A DNA stretch of 64,000 nucleotides from assembly GCA_963706875.1 (NCBI GenBank), contig CAVPNW010000019.1, positions 186,001 through 250,000 on the forward strand, given 5' to 3'. Shown here piece after piece: positions 40,610 to 48,444 of this stretch. The position numbers were made by a program, and so were the translations under genes. The notes below the pieces were generated by a model that was not told the DNA's origin, ran no database searches, and saw nothing but the letters and a program-made list of their open reading frames with translations. This stretch comes from Prado023 sp963706875. GTDB taxonomy: Bacteria; Actinomycetota; Actinomycetes; S36-B12; CAIYMF01. Position 1 is the first letter of the stretch, and the number at the start of each line of letters is the position of its first letter.

Positions 40610-41974
40610 TCACCGGTCCGACCAGGACCTGCGGGGCGACCCTGCGGGTGCGGGCGAGCCGGCCAACCACAGCGCGATCATGCCGGTTGCGTAGGTGGCA
40701 AGTGGGCCGATGGCCAGATGGCCGGAGGGGGCGAACCCGCCGACGGCCAGGCGGGCCAGTGCGTACCCGGTGAGGGCGGCGCAGGCCACCAGCAGCGCTG
40801 ACGGGACCCACCCGGTCAGGCCCACTCGCGGCGGGCTGGGGCGCTCGAACCTGCCGACGAGGCGGACCAGCCCGGCGAGGATCACTGCCAGGACTGCTAT
40901 CCAGAGCACGCGCCCACCCCACCACGCGACACCACCGGCCGCCGGCCCGGTCGGGAACCCAGTCACCGCGAGGATCACGGCCAGGACCAGGACGGGGACC
41001 ATGTGCCACAGGTACATGGTCATGATGACTGAGTTGCCCCGAAGGACGGCGGCCCAGATCCGGGGCCGCTCCAGGAGTCGTCGGGAGGGCCGTTCGAGCA
41101 GCAGCACCACCCCGATCTGCGCCGAGGCGTACGCAACCAGCGCGAGGTTGGGAGGTGCGGTGTTGGCCGGGGGCTCGCCCGGGACGCCGATCATCCACGG
41201 GGGGTAGCCGAAGCCGGCGACCAGCACCAGCAGGACCAGCACGCCGCCGATGGCCAGTGCGATCTGGACGGCGCGCCGGGCGAGCGCGCCATCGTGCCAG
41301 GCGAACCCCAGGACGAGCCCCGCAGCCGGGGCGACCACGTAGTTCAGCGAGCCCGGGCCTGCGACATCGAGGCCCCGCACCAGGAGGTCGACCACCGCCA
41401 CGACGGCGATCGCTGCCGCCATCAGGAGCCACCGCGCCAGTTTCCAGGTGGTGAGCAGGGGTACCGCGAGCACGAGCAACGCCAGGTAGACCGGCAGGAA
41501 CCACAGCTGGAGGGCCACCCCCCACCCGGCCTGCGCCAGCACCCCGGCCGGCGCCCCCAGAAGCATGGCCACACCAGTCACCAATGCCATGATCGCGACG
41601 AACCAGCTGGTCGGGCGCAGCAGGCGCACGAACCTTGCATGGGTCCAGCCAGCCCAGTGTCCCCCGCGGGCGGACCACGACGGCCAGGATGCGGCCGCGG
41701 CGTACCCACCGGCCAGGAAGAACATCGGCATGACCTGCAGCAGCAACGTCAGCCAACGCATGTAGCCGATCTCGGCCAGGGCGCTGCGACCCCGAGGCTG
41801 TCCGTCACCGACCACGATGATCGTGGCCAGCCAGTGGCCCCCCATGACCACGAGGATGGCGACGAGCCGGACCAGGTCGACGTACCGGTTCCGCCCGACG
41901 GAGCGGACCATCCCGGCAACCTCGGGGTCTGCGGGTGCAACCTGCCGTGGTGATGGCAGGACCACGGGGGCCAT
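40610..41974 (-). CDS. membrane acyltransferase (acyltransferase-3 family)
   Basis: 454 residues from ATG 41974, with about ten to twelve transmembrane helices. The family start motif NRYVDLVRLVAILVVMGGHW includes the catalytic-type histidine, and an arginine-rich cytoplasmic loop (WTHARFVRLLRPTSWFV) follows. Members move acyl groups to surface sugars, lipids or antibiotics. Other features are LQLWFLPVYLALLVLAVPLL and IMTMYLWHMVPVLVLAV. No glycosyltransferase neighbours hint at the acceptor. Confidence 0.85.
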   Translation of the reverse strand: MAPVVLPSPRQVAPADPEVAGMVRSVGRNRYVDLVRLVAILVVMGGHWLATIIVVGDGQPRGRSALAEIGYMRWLTLLLQVMPMFFLAGGYAAAASWPSWSARGGHWAGWTHARFVRLLRPTSWFVAIMALVTGVAMLLGAPAGVLAQAGWGVALQLWFLPVYLALLVLAVPLLTTWKLARWLLMAAAIAVVAVVDLLVRGLDVAGPGSLNYVVAPAAGLVLGFAWHDGALARRAVQIALAIGGVLVLLVLVAGFGYPPWMIGVPGEPPANTAPPNLALVAYASAQIGVVLLLERPSRRLLERPRIWAAVLRGNSVIMTMYLWHMVPVLVLAVILAVTGFPTGPAAGGVAWWGGRVLWIAVLAVILAGLVRLVGRFERPSPPRVGLTGWVPSALLVACAALTGYALARLAVGGFAPSGHLAIGPLATYATGMIALWLAGSPAPAGSPRRSWSDR

Positions 41975-42132
41975 CGTGGCCCGGCGACGCCTCGTCACCT
42001 GCCTAGGATGGCAGTCGCGGCAGCGCTGTGACCACGCGTCGTCGCGCAGGGTACCCGCGCCGGCAGAGGGCGTGGTTGGATCGTGATGCGCGGTCGTGGC
42101 CCATTGCCCGCGGCGGTGCACGAGGAGCGGGC

Positions 42133-42852
42133 GTGGACGGGACGGACGACCGGCAGACGCGCAAGGCAGCCACGCGGTCGTGGCCCCTACTCGGCACGCT
42201 CGCGCTCCTCGCCTCAGCCACCCTCCTGAACAATGCGGCAGCCCCGGACCTCTACGTCCTCTGGGCCTGTGTGGCGATCATCGGTCTTGTCCTGCTGGCC
42301 CGGGCCGATGGCCTGCACCGCCGGGATTGGGGCTTCGGGCCAGTCACGGGCCGGGCCGCCCGGGCCGCGGCCGTCCTCGCCGCTGTCATCGCCGCTGTGA
42401 TGCTGGTCGGAACCCAGCTGCCCGGCATCAGCACCGCCTACGAGGACCAGCGGGTGGCCGGCATGGGCGCCGGTGAGGTCGCGTTCGCCGCGCTGATCCG
42501 CGTCCCGGTGGGAACGGCGCTCCTGGAGGAGGTGGCTTTCCGGGGGGTGCTGCTCGCGATGCTCACGCGACGGTACGGGACCGCCTGGGGAGTTGCCGGC
42601 TCATCCGTGGCCTTCGGGATCTGGCACCTGCTCCCGTCCCTGGACCTGGCTGCGGGGAACGCCGCCATCGGGTCGACGCTCGGGGCCCATCCCCTGACCT
42701 CGGCCGGGATCGCGATGCTCGCCGCGGTCCTGGCCGGGGCGTTCCTCTGCCTGCTGCGCATCAGGTACGACCACCTGATCGCACCCCTGGCCGTCCACGT
42801 GACCACGAACAGCGTCGGATACCTGCTGGCGTGGCTCATGCTGCCGTCGTGA
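42133..42852 (+). CDS. CPBP-family intramembrane metalloprotease (Rce1/Abi-like)
   Basis: 239 residues from GTG 42133 (GAGGAG upstream). About seven transmembrane helices. All three CPBP motifs are present: EEVAFRG (paired Glu and Arg), FGIWH (motif 2, His) and HVTTN (motif 3, His and Asn). These residues form the metal site of Rce1-type proteases that cleave prenylated or membrane proteins; bacterial members are often linked to bacteriocin immunity or are of unknown role. No peptide gene is visible nearby. Confidence 0.87.
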   Translation: MDGTDDRQTRKAATRSWPLLGTLALLASATLLNNAAAPDLYVLWACVAIIGLVLLARADGLHRRDWGFGPVTGRAARAAAVLAAVIAAVMLVGTQLPGISTAYEDQRVAGMGAGEVAFAALIRVPVGTALLEEVAFRGVLLAMLTRRYGTAWGVAGSSVAFGIWHLLPSLDLAAGNAAIGSTLGAHPLTSAGIAMLAAVLAGAFLCLLRIRYDHLIAPLAVHVTTNSVGYLLAWLMLPS

Positions 42853-42876
42853 ACGGACGGCAGGGAGCGTTGCCGG

Positions 42877-43245
42877 TCAGCCCCCGTGTCGCATCACGAG
42901 GAAGAGGAACAGCAGTGAGCCGATCAGGACGACCACTGCCCACAACAGGCCCAGGAGGCTCGGGATGCGGCCTCGGCGGTCACCGTCGTTCAGGGCGTTC
43001 GTGCCGAACCAGAAGGCTCCGATGCCCGGGAGCAGCATCACGAACGTGTAGGGGATGCCGGCGAGGAGGGCCTGGAGCAGGGTGGGCGTCTGCTCCGGAA
43101 CAGCGGACTCATCGACGCCCATCAGCCCGAGGAGTCCGTGCAGCACGCCATCGGCGACCACGAGCGACACGGGGATCAACACGAGGCTGATCCACGCCTT
43201 GCTCACGTCATGCCGCCTCGCGGTGGCTGTCCCGGCTGCGGCCAT
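42877..43245 (-). CDS. membrane protein with three helices, unknown function
   Basis: 122 residues from ATG 43245 with a good ribosome-binding site (GGGAGGTGG). Helices at about 18-38 (WISLVLIPVSLVVADGVLHG), 57-77 (ALLAGIPYTFVMLLPGIGAF) and 96-116 (LLGLLWAVVVLIGSLLFLFL). Its 3' end faces the CPBP gene 24 bp away. I do not recognise a family. Confidence 0.7.
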   Translation of the reverse strand: MAAAGTATARRHDVSKAWISLVLIPVSLVVADGVLHGLLGLMGVDESAVPEQTPTLLQALLAGIPYTFVMLLPGIGAFWFGTNALNDGDRRGRIPSLLGLLWAVVVLIGSLLFLFLVMRHGG

Positions 43246-43401
43246 GTCCGCCACCTCCCGATCCGACCCCCAACTCCAGCATCGGCCCCTGTCCCGACCT
43301 GGGCAAGAGCCCAACGTCACCGGCCGCACGACGGTCGGCCGCGCGCCGACGAAACCCGGGCACAGCTCAGGACTGGCTCCGCCCGTTCATGACGCGCGAC
43401 A

Positions 43402-45069
43402 CTAGATGCCCCACGGGATGCCCAGCAGGTACCAGGCCATGAAGAACAGGGTCCAGACCACGCTCAGGGCGACGAAGTAGGGCAGCATCAGCGCGATCAC
43501 GGTCCCGATGCCCGACCGCTTGTCGTAGCGGGCCGCGAAGACCACGATCAGCGGGAAGTAGGCCATGATCGGGGTGACGATGTTCATGGGCGAGTCACCC
43601 ACCCGGTAGGCCGCCAGCACCGCTTCCGGCTCGACCCCGAGGCGCATGAAGACGGGGATGAAGATCGGGGCGAGCAGGGCCCACTTCGCGATCGCCTGCG
43701 GGAGGATGATGCCGACGACCAACGTGATCAGGATCGCGAAGATCAGCAGCCATCCGGACCCGAGGTTGACGCTCTCGATGAGGTCCCCGAGCTTGACCGC
43801 GGCGACCTGTGGCATGTTCGAGTAGTTGAAGTAGGCGATGAACTGCGCGATCAGCAGGAAGAGCAGGAGCAGCCCCGCAAGTCCGGCCCAGGACTTCACG
43901 ATCGCATCGATCACCTGGGTGTTGCCCCAGACCGTTCCGGCGCCCTTGCCGTAGCCGAGCCCGGCGGCCAGGAAGAGCACGGAGATGATCACGATCAGGC
44001 TGTTCATGAACGGTGAGGTGCCGATGATGGAGCCGGTCTCGGGATCCCGCAGCGGCGCTCCCGGCGGGAGGGTCAGCAGGAGGATGACCGCCGAGGCGGC
44101 GAGGAAGTACAGCCCGGACAGCCGAAGGCCGCGCTTGTCGGCCTCGGCGTCGACATCGGGGGCGTCATCGGCAGCTTGGATCTGGCCGCTCTCCGGGTCC
44201 GGCGCCACGGATCGGTCGTACCCACCGAGCCGGCGTTCCACGATGCGCGTGGTCACCACGCCGAGAAGCACGGTGAGCATGATCGTCGAGCCGATCCCGA
44301 ACCAGAGGTTGGCGGTCAGGTCGATCGACCCGGTCGGATCGGTGAGCTGGATCGACTCGTTGGCGATCTCGGTCAGCACGGCATCGGTCGGGGTGACCAT
44401 CACGTTCACCCCGAAGCCTCCGGCCACACCCGCGAAGGCGGCAGCCATTCCGGCCAACGGATGCCGCCCGACACTGGCGAAGGCCGCGGCCCCCAGTGGG
44501 ATGAGCACGAGGTAGCCGGCGTCCGAGGCGATGCTCGAGATGATCCCGAGGAACACGATGATGTAGGTCAGCGCACCGGCCGGGGACGACGCGACCAGCT
44601 TGCGGATCAGGGATGCGATCAGCCCCGAGCGCTCGGCGACCCCCACGCCGATCATCACGATCAGGATGATCCCCATCGCGGTGAAGCCCATGAAGTTGGG
44701 GACGAACGACGTGAACAGGAACCGGATCCCGTCGGCATCGAGCAGGCTCTCGATCTCGACCGTCTGCGTGACGACCTCGTAGTCCGAGGCGTCAGGCGGC
44801 TCGGACGGCAGGACCTCGGCCGGCAACGACGAGCCACCCACATAGATCGCCTCGGCCGACTGGTCCGGCGGCTTGACCACCTGATAGGTCGCGCCAACCC
44901 CAGCCCAGGCCATCAGCTGGGAGAGCACGATGACCCCGATGCACAGGGCGAGGAACATGATCGCCGGATGCGGGACCTTGTTGCCGACCCGCTCGATCCC
45001 GCCGAGGAGGCGATCGAGCATCCCCGCCCGCCCCGCGACGTCCGAGGCAGTGGGAGCGGCCCCGCTCAT
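43402..45069 (-). CDS. AbgT-family transporter (p-aminobenzoyl-glutamate type)
   Basis: 555 residues from ATG 45069, about 12 transmembrane helices. Family features: LDRLLGGIERVGNKVPHPAI near the N-terminus, VGVAERSGLIASLIRKLV, YIIVFLGIISSIASDAGYLV followed by LIPLGAAAF, FGVNVMVTPTDAVLTEI, and near the C-terminus YRVGDSPMNIVTPIMAYFPL. Characterised members move p-aminobenzoyl-glutamate or export sulfonamides by proton antiport. No folate genes lie nearby, so the substrate here is open. Confidence 0.93.
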   Translation of the reverse strand: MSGAAPTASDVAGRAGMLDRLLGGIERVGNKVPHPAIMFLALCIGVIVLSQLMAWAGVGATYQVVKPPDQSAEAIYVGGSSLPAEVLPSEPPDASDYEVVTQTVEIESLLDADGIRFLFTSFVPNFMGFTAMGIILIVMIGVGVAERSGLIASLIRKLVASSPAGALTYIIVFLGIISSIASDAGYLVLIPLGAAAFASVGRHPLAGMAAAFAGVAGGFGVNVMVTPTDAVLTEIANESIQLTDPTGSIDLTANLWFGIGSTIMLTVLLGVVTTRIVERRLGGYDRSVAPDPESGQIQAADDAPDVDAEADKRGLRLSGLYFLAASAVILLLTLPPGAPLRDPETGSIIGTSPFMNSLIVIISVLFLAAGLGYGKGAGTVWGNTQVIDAIVKSWAGLAGLLLLFLLIAQFIAYFNYSNMPQVAAVKLGDLIESVNLGSGWLLIFAILITLVVGIILPQAIAKWALLAPIFIPVFMRLGVEPEAVLAAYRVGDSPMNIVTPIMAYFPLIVVFAARYDKRSGIGTVIALMLPYFVALSVVWTLFFMAWYLLGIPWGI

Positions 45070-45273
45070 GGAACCGACACCGTCGGGCTGCTCGACACCA
45101 TCATCCCGAACCCGACCCTTGAGGGTGCCTCCTTGCTCGCCCTGACCTGGTTCATGCTCGCCTCCGACACCTCGTGGACGTGCGGACTCCGGGATTGCCG
45201 GACCCTGGCGACATGGTGGCACGCTATGCGGCCATCACGCGGCGCGACTGGCTCGAGGGCCGCCGCGTGGCGG

Positions 45274-45477
45274 CTACTTCAGGGCCCGCTTGAAGAACTT
45301 GTCCCGCGCCTGGTCGGCCTTGTTGCGCGCCTTGGACAACAACAGGGCGGACTCCTTCTTGACCTTGGTGGGCGGGCCGTCGCCACCGAATGCGGCCAGG
45401 ACCTCGGCATACCGAGCCTCCGCCTCGCGCCAGTCGGTGTAGAGCTTCCGCTCGGTCTTGCCCGCTTGCTCAGCCAT
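45274..45477 (-). CDS. small basic helical protein, actinobacterial, unknown function
   Basis: 67 residues from ATG 45477. Lysine/arginine-rich and probably all helical (KTERKLYTDWREAEARYAEV and LLSKARNKADQARDKFFKRA), without membrane segments. TATGGT lies 7 nt before the start (plus-strand 45485-45490), so its mRNA is probably leaderless. No recognised domain. Confidence 0.72.
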   Translation of the reverse strand: MAEQAGKTERKLYTDWREAEARYAEVLAAFGGDGPPTKVKKESALLLSKARNKADQARDKFFKRALK

Positions 45478-45484
45478 GGTGCGG

Positions 45485-45490
45485 ACCATA
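45485..45490 (-). promoter_or_regulatory. -10 element, leaderless geometry
   Basis: TATGGT on the minus strand, 7 nt before the ATG at 45477. Confidence 0.45.
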
Positions 45491-45685
45491 GGGGGCGGGG
45501 ATGAACATCCGATGAAGTCCGGATGACGGTCTGTGCCGTGCACTTCATGTGCGAGCTGACGACCGACGCGAACACGTGGCAGCGCTGGCGGGATGACGCC
45601 GGCGATCACCGACACGACCGCACGTATCACCTCGCCACGGATCCGGACGAGGAGCCCGTGAAGCACACCGCCCGACCCGATTTTC

Positions 45686-45714
45686 TTGACTGATTCCAGA
45701 AACGGGGCCAGACT
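45686..45714 (+). promoter_or_regulatory. furA promoter, leaderless
   Basis: -35 TTGACT (45686-45691), 17-bp spacer, -10 CAGACT (45709-45714), then 6 nt to the GTG of furA. The AT-rich block GATTTTCTTGACTGATT overlaps the -35, which is where FurA binds in the mycobacterial furA-katG promoter (recalled). Confidence 0.65.
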
Positions 45715-45720
45715 CGGGGT

Positions 45721-46152
45721 GTGCCCACGGCGCCGGACTACGAGGACATGCTGCGCGGGGCCGCGCTGCGCGTGACGCGGCCTCGGCTTGCTGTGCTGGC
45801 AGCAGTGCATGACCACCCGCACGCCGAGACCGACTCGATCATCGGGGTCGTGCGCGCAGAGCTCGGCGACGTATCCACGCAGGCCGTCTACGACGTCCTG
45901 CGGGCGCTGACCGAAGCGGGCCTGGTACGGCGCATCGAACCGGCGGGCTCCGTCGCGCGCTACGAGTCCCGCGTCGCCGACAACCACCACCATGTCGTGT
46001 GCAGGTCCTGCGGCGCTGTCGCCGACGTCGACTGTGCCGTGGGCCACACCCCCTGCCTGACCGCATCCGACGACCACGGATACTCGATCGACGAGGCCGA
46101 GGTCACCTACTGGGGCCTGTGCCCCACCTGCTCCACCCCACACAGCACCTGA
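45721..46152 (+). CDS. furA: FurA-type peroxide/metal-responsive repressor
   Basis: 143 residues from GTG 45721. N-terminal winged helix: LRVTRPRLAVLAAVHDHPHA and VSTQAVYDVLRALTEAGLVR. The metal-binding domain has the His cluster NHHHVVCRSCG, a second pair in GLCPTC (both CxxC pairs of a structural zinc site), and Asp/His residues for the sensing metal. In actinobacteria FurA represses itself and katG and is released by peroxide. katG starts 30 bp downstream, so the two form an operon. The promoter has leaderless spacing. Confidence 0.93.
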   Translation: MPTAPDYEDMLRGAALRVTRPRLAVLAAVHDHPHAETDSIIGVVRAELGDVSTQAVYDVLRALTEAGLVRRIEPAGSVARYESRVADNHHHVVCRSCGAVADVDCAVGHTPCLTASDDHGYSIDEAEVTYWGLCPTCSTPHST

Positions 46153-46182
46153 ACGCACCACCCGAACCCGGAAGGAATGCCC

Positions 46183-48393
46183 ATGCCTGAGCACGATGCA
46201 GTCGTCGGAGACATGAACGCGGAAGGGGCCGCGGCCAAGTGCCCCGTGGTGCACTCGGTCGGGGGCACGTCCAACCGTGACTGGTGGCCCAACCAGCTGG
46301 ACCTCGACCTCCTGCGCGCCAACTCGCCCAAGAGTGACCCCATGGGCGCGGACTTCGACTACGCCGCCGCGTTCGCCGCCCTCGACCTCGCCGCCGTGAA
46401 GCGCGACATCGAGGAGCTCATGACGACCTCGCAGGACTGGTGGCCGGCCGACTACGGCCACTACGGCCCGTTGTTCATCCGCATGGCATGGCACAGCGCG
46501 GGCACGTACCGGGTCAGCGATGGCCGTGGCGGGGCCGGCGCCGGACAGCAGCGATTCGCCCCGCTGAACAGCTGGCCGGACAACGCCAACCTCGACAAGG
46601 CCCGCCGCCTGCTCTGGCCGGTGAAGAAGAAGTACGGCCAGTCGCTGTCGTGGGCCGACCTGATGGTCCTGGCCGGCAACTGCGCGCTTGAGTCGATGGG
46701 CTTCGAGACCTTCGGCTTCGGCGGCGGTCGTGCCGACGTCTGGGAGCCCGAGGAGGTCAACTGGGGCGCGGAGGCTGAGTGGCTCGGCGACGCCCGCTAC
46801 ACCGGCGACCGCGAGCTTGCCAACCCGCTGGGTGCGGTCCAGATGGGCCTGATCTACGTGAACCCGGAGGGCCCCAACGGGCAGCCGAGCGCCCTGGCTG
46901 CAGCGCGTGACATCCGCGAGACGTTCGCCCGCATGGCGATGAACGACGAGGAGACCGTCGCGCTCATCGCGGGCGGCCACACCTTCGGCAAGACTCACGG
47001 CGCTGCCGACCCGAACCAGTACGTCGGCCGTGAGCCGGAGGCCGCACCACTGGCCGAGCAGGGACTCGGCTGGAGGAACACGCTCGGCAGCGGCAACGGT
47101 GGGGCGACGATCACCAGTGGTCTCGAGGGCGCCTGGACTCCCACCCCCAAGACGTGGGACAACAGCTTCTTCGAGACCCTCTTCGGCTACGACTGGGACC
47201 TGACCAAGAGCCCCGCGGGTGCCTACCAGTGGGTCCCGACGAACCCCGCGGCAGCCGACGCCGTCCCTGACGCGCACGACCCCCAGAAGCGCCACGCCCC
47301 GGTCATGCTCACCACGGACCTCGCCCTGCGCATGGACCCGATCTACGAGCCGATCTCGCGCCGGTTCCTGGAGAACCCCGACCAGTTCGCCGACGCATTC
47401 GCCCGGGCCTGGTTCAAGCTGACCCACCGCGACATGGGCCCGATCAGCCGCTACGTCGGCCCGGAGGTGCCCGCTGAGCAGCTCATCTGGCAGGACCCGG
47501 TCCCAGCCGTCGACCACGAGCTGGTCGGCGCCGAGGACATCGCCGCCCTGAAGTCCACGATCCTGGCCTCGGGGCTGTCGGTCTCGCAGCTGGTCGCCAC
47601 GGCCTGGGCCTCGGCCTCGACGTTCCGGGGCACCGACAAGCGCGGCGGCGCCAACGGCGCACGTATCCGCCTGGCCCCGCAGAACGGCTGGGACGTCAAC
47701 GACCCCGCGGAGCTTGCGACCGTCCTGCGGACCCTCGAGGGGATCCAGTCGGAGTTCAACGCCGCCCACACAACCCAGGTGTCCCTGGCCGACCTGATCG
47801 TCCTCGGCGGGTGCGCCGCGGTCGAGAAGGCGGCCAAGGACGCAGGGGTCGACGTCGAGGTGCCGTTCACCCCGGGGCGGACGGACGCTTCGCAGGAGCA
47901 GACCGACGTGGACTCGTTCGCAGTGCTCGAGCCGACGGTGGACGGGTTCCGCAACCACCACGGCAAGGGCACGGATCGCCCGACCGAGCAGCTGCTCGTC
48001 GACCGCGCCGCCCTGCTGACCCTCACCGCCCCGCAGATGACCGTCCTCGTCGGTGGCATGCGGGCCCTCGGCGCGAACACCAAGGGCTCACAGCTCGGGG
48101 TGCTCACCTCTCGGCCGGGCGTCCTGAGCAACGACTTCTTCGTCAACCTGCTCGACATGGGCACCAGGTGGGCGGCGACCGACGAGTCCGAGGACACCTT
48201 CGAGGGCCGGGACGCGAGCACCGGCGAGCCGCGGTGGACGGCCTCCCGCGCCGACCTGGTCTTCGGTTCGAACTCCGTGCTGCGCGCCCTGGCCGAGGTC
48301 TACGCCAGCGACGACGCGAAGGAGAAGTTCGTCGGGGACTTCGTCGCCGCGTGGGACAAGGTCATGATGCTCGATCGGTTCGACGTCGCCTGA
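46183..48393 (+). CDS. katG: bifunctional catalase-peroxidase KatG
   Basis: 736 residues; ATG 46183 is chosen because GGAAGGA ends 7 nt upstream (46177 would be too close). It breaks down H2O2 and acts as a peroxidase. Haem-pocket residues Arg100, Trp103 and His104 (FIRMAWHSAGTYR) and proximal His266 (GGHTFGK) are present. The Met-Tyr-Trp crosslink needed for catalase activity can form from Trp103, Tyr225 (LIYVNPEG) and Met251 (FARMAMND). Ser312 (ITSGLEGAW) matches Ser315 of M. tuberculosis KatG. The second, haem-less domain runs from about residue 430. Under FurA control. Confidence 0.97.
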   Translation: MPEHDAVVGDMNAEGAAAKCPVVHSVGGTSNRDWWPNQLDLDLLRANSPKSDPMGADFDYAAAFAALDLAAVKRDIEELMTTSQDWWPADYGHYGPLFIRMAWHSAGTYRVSDGRGGAGAGQQRFAPLNSWPDNANLDKARRLLWPVKKKYGQSLSWADLMVLAGNCALESMGFETFGFGGGRADVWEPEEVNWGAEAEWLGDARYTGDRELANPLGAVQMGLIYVNPEGPNGQPSALAAARDIRETFARMAMNDEETVALIAGGHTFGKTHGAADPNQYVGREPEAAPLAEQGLGWRNTLGSGNGGATITSGLEGAWTPTPKTWDNSFFETLFGYDWDLTKSPAGAYQWVPTNPAAADAVPDAHDPQKRHAPVMLTTDLALRMDPIYEPISRRFLENPDQFADAFARAWFKLTHRDMGPISRYVGPEVPAEQLIWQDPVPAVDHELVGAEDIAALKSTILASGLSVSQLVATAWASASTFRGTDKRGGANGARIRLAPQNGWDVNDPAELATVLRTLEGIQSEFNAAHTTQVSLADLIVLGGCAAVEKAAKDAGVDVEVPFTPGRTDASQEQTDVDSFAVLEPTVDGFRNHHGKGTDRPTEQLLVDRAALLTLTAPQMTVLVGGMRALGANTKGSQLGVLTSRPGVLSNDFFVNLLDMGTRWAATDESEDTFEGRDASTGEPRWTASRADLVFGSNSVLRALAEVYASDDAKEKFVGDFVAAWDKVMMLDRFDVA

Positions 48394-48400
48394 TCTGCCA

Positions 48401-48438
48401 GGAGCCCGGGGAGGTCCACATGGATCTCCCCGGGCTCC
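48401..48438. terminator. bidirectional terminator between katG and the GH3 gene
   Basis: GGAGCCCGGGGAG, 12-nt loop, CTCCCCGGGCTCC: a perfect 13-bp stem 8 nt after the katG stop and 7 nt from the end of the convergent GH3 gene. Confidence 0.8.
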
Positions 48439-48444
48439 GGCGTC

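Noticed and set aside
45274..47961. 895-residue minus-strand open frame opposite furA and katG
   Set aside because: Almost all of it is antisense to two certain genes and reads as Gly/Arg/Val-rich noise; only the last 67 codons (45274-45477) look like a gene.
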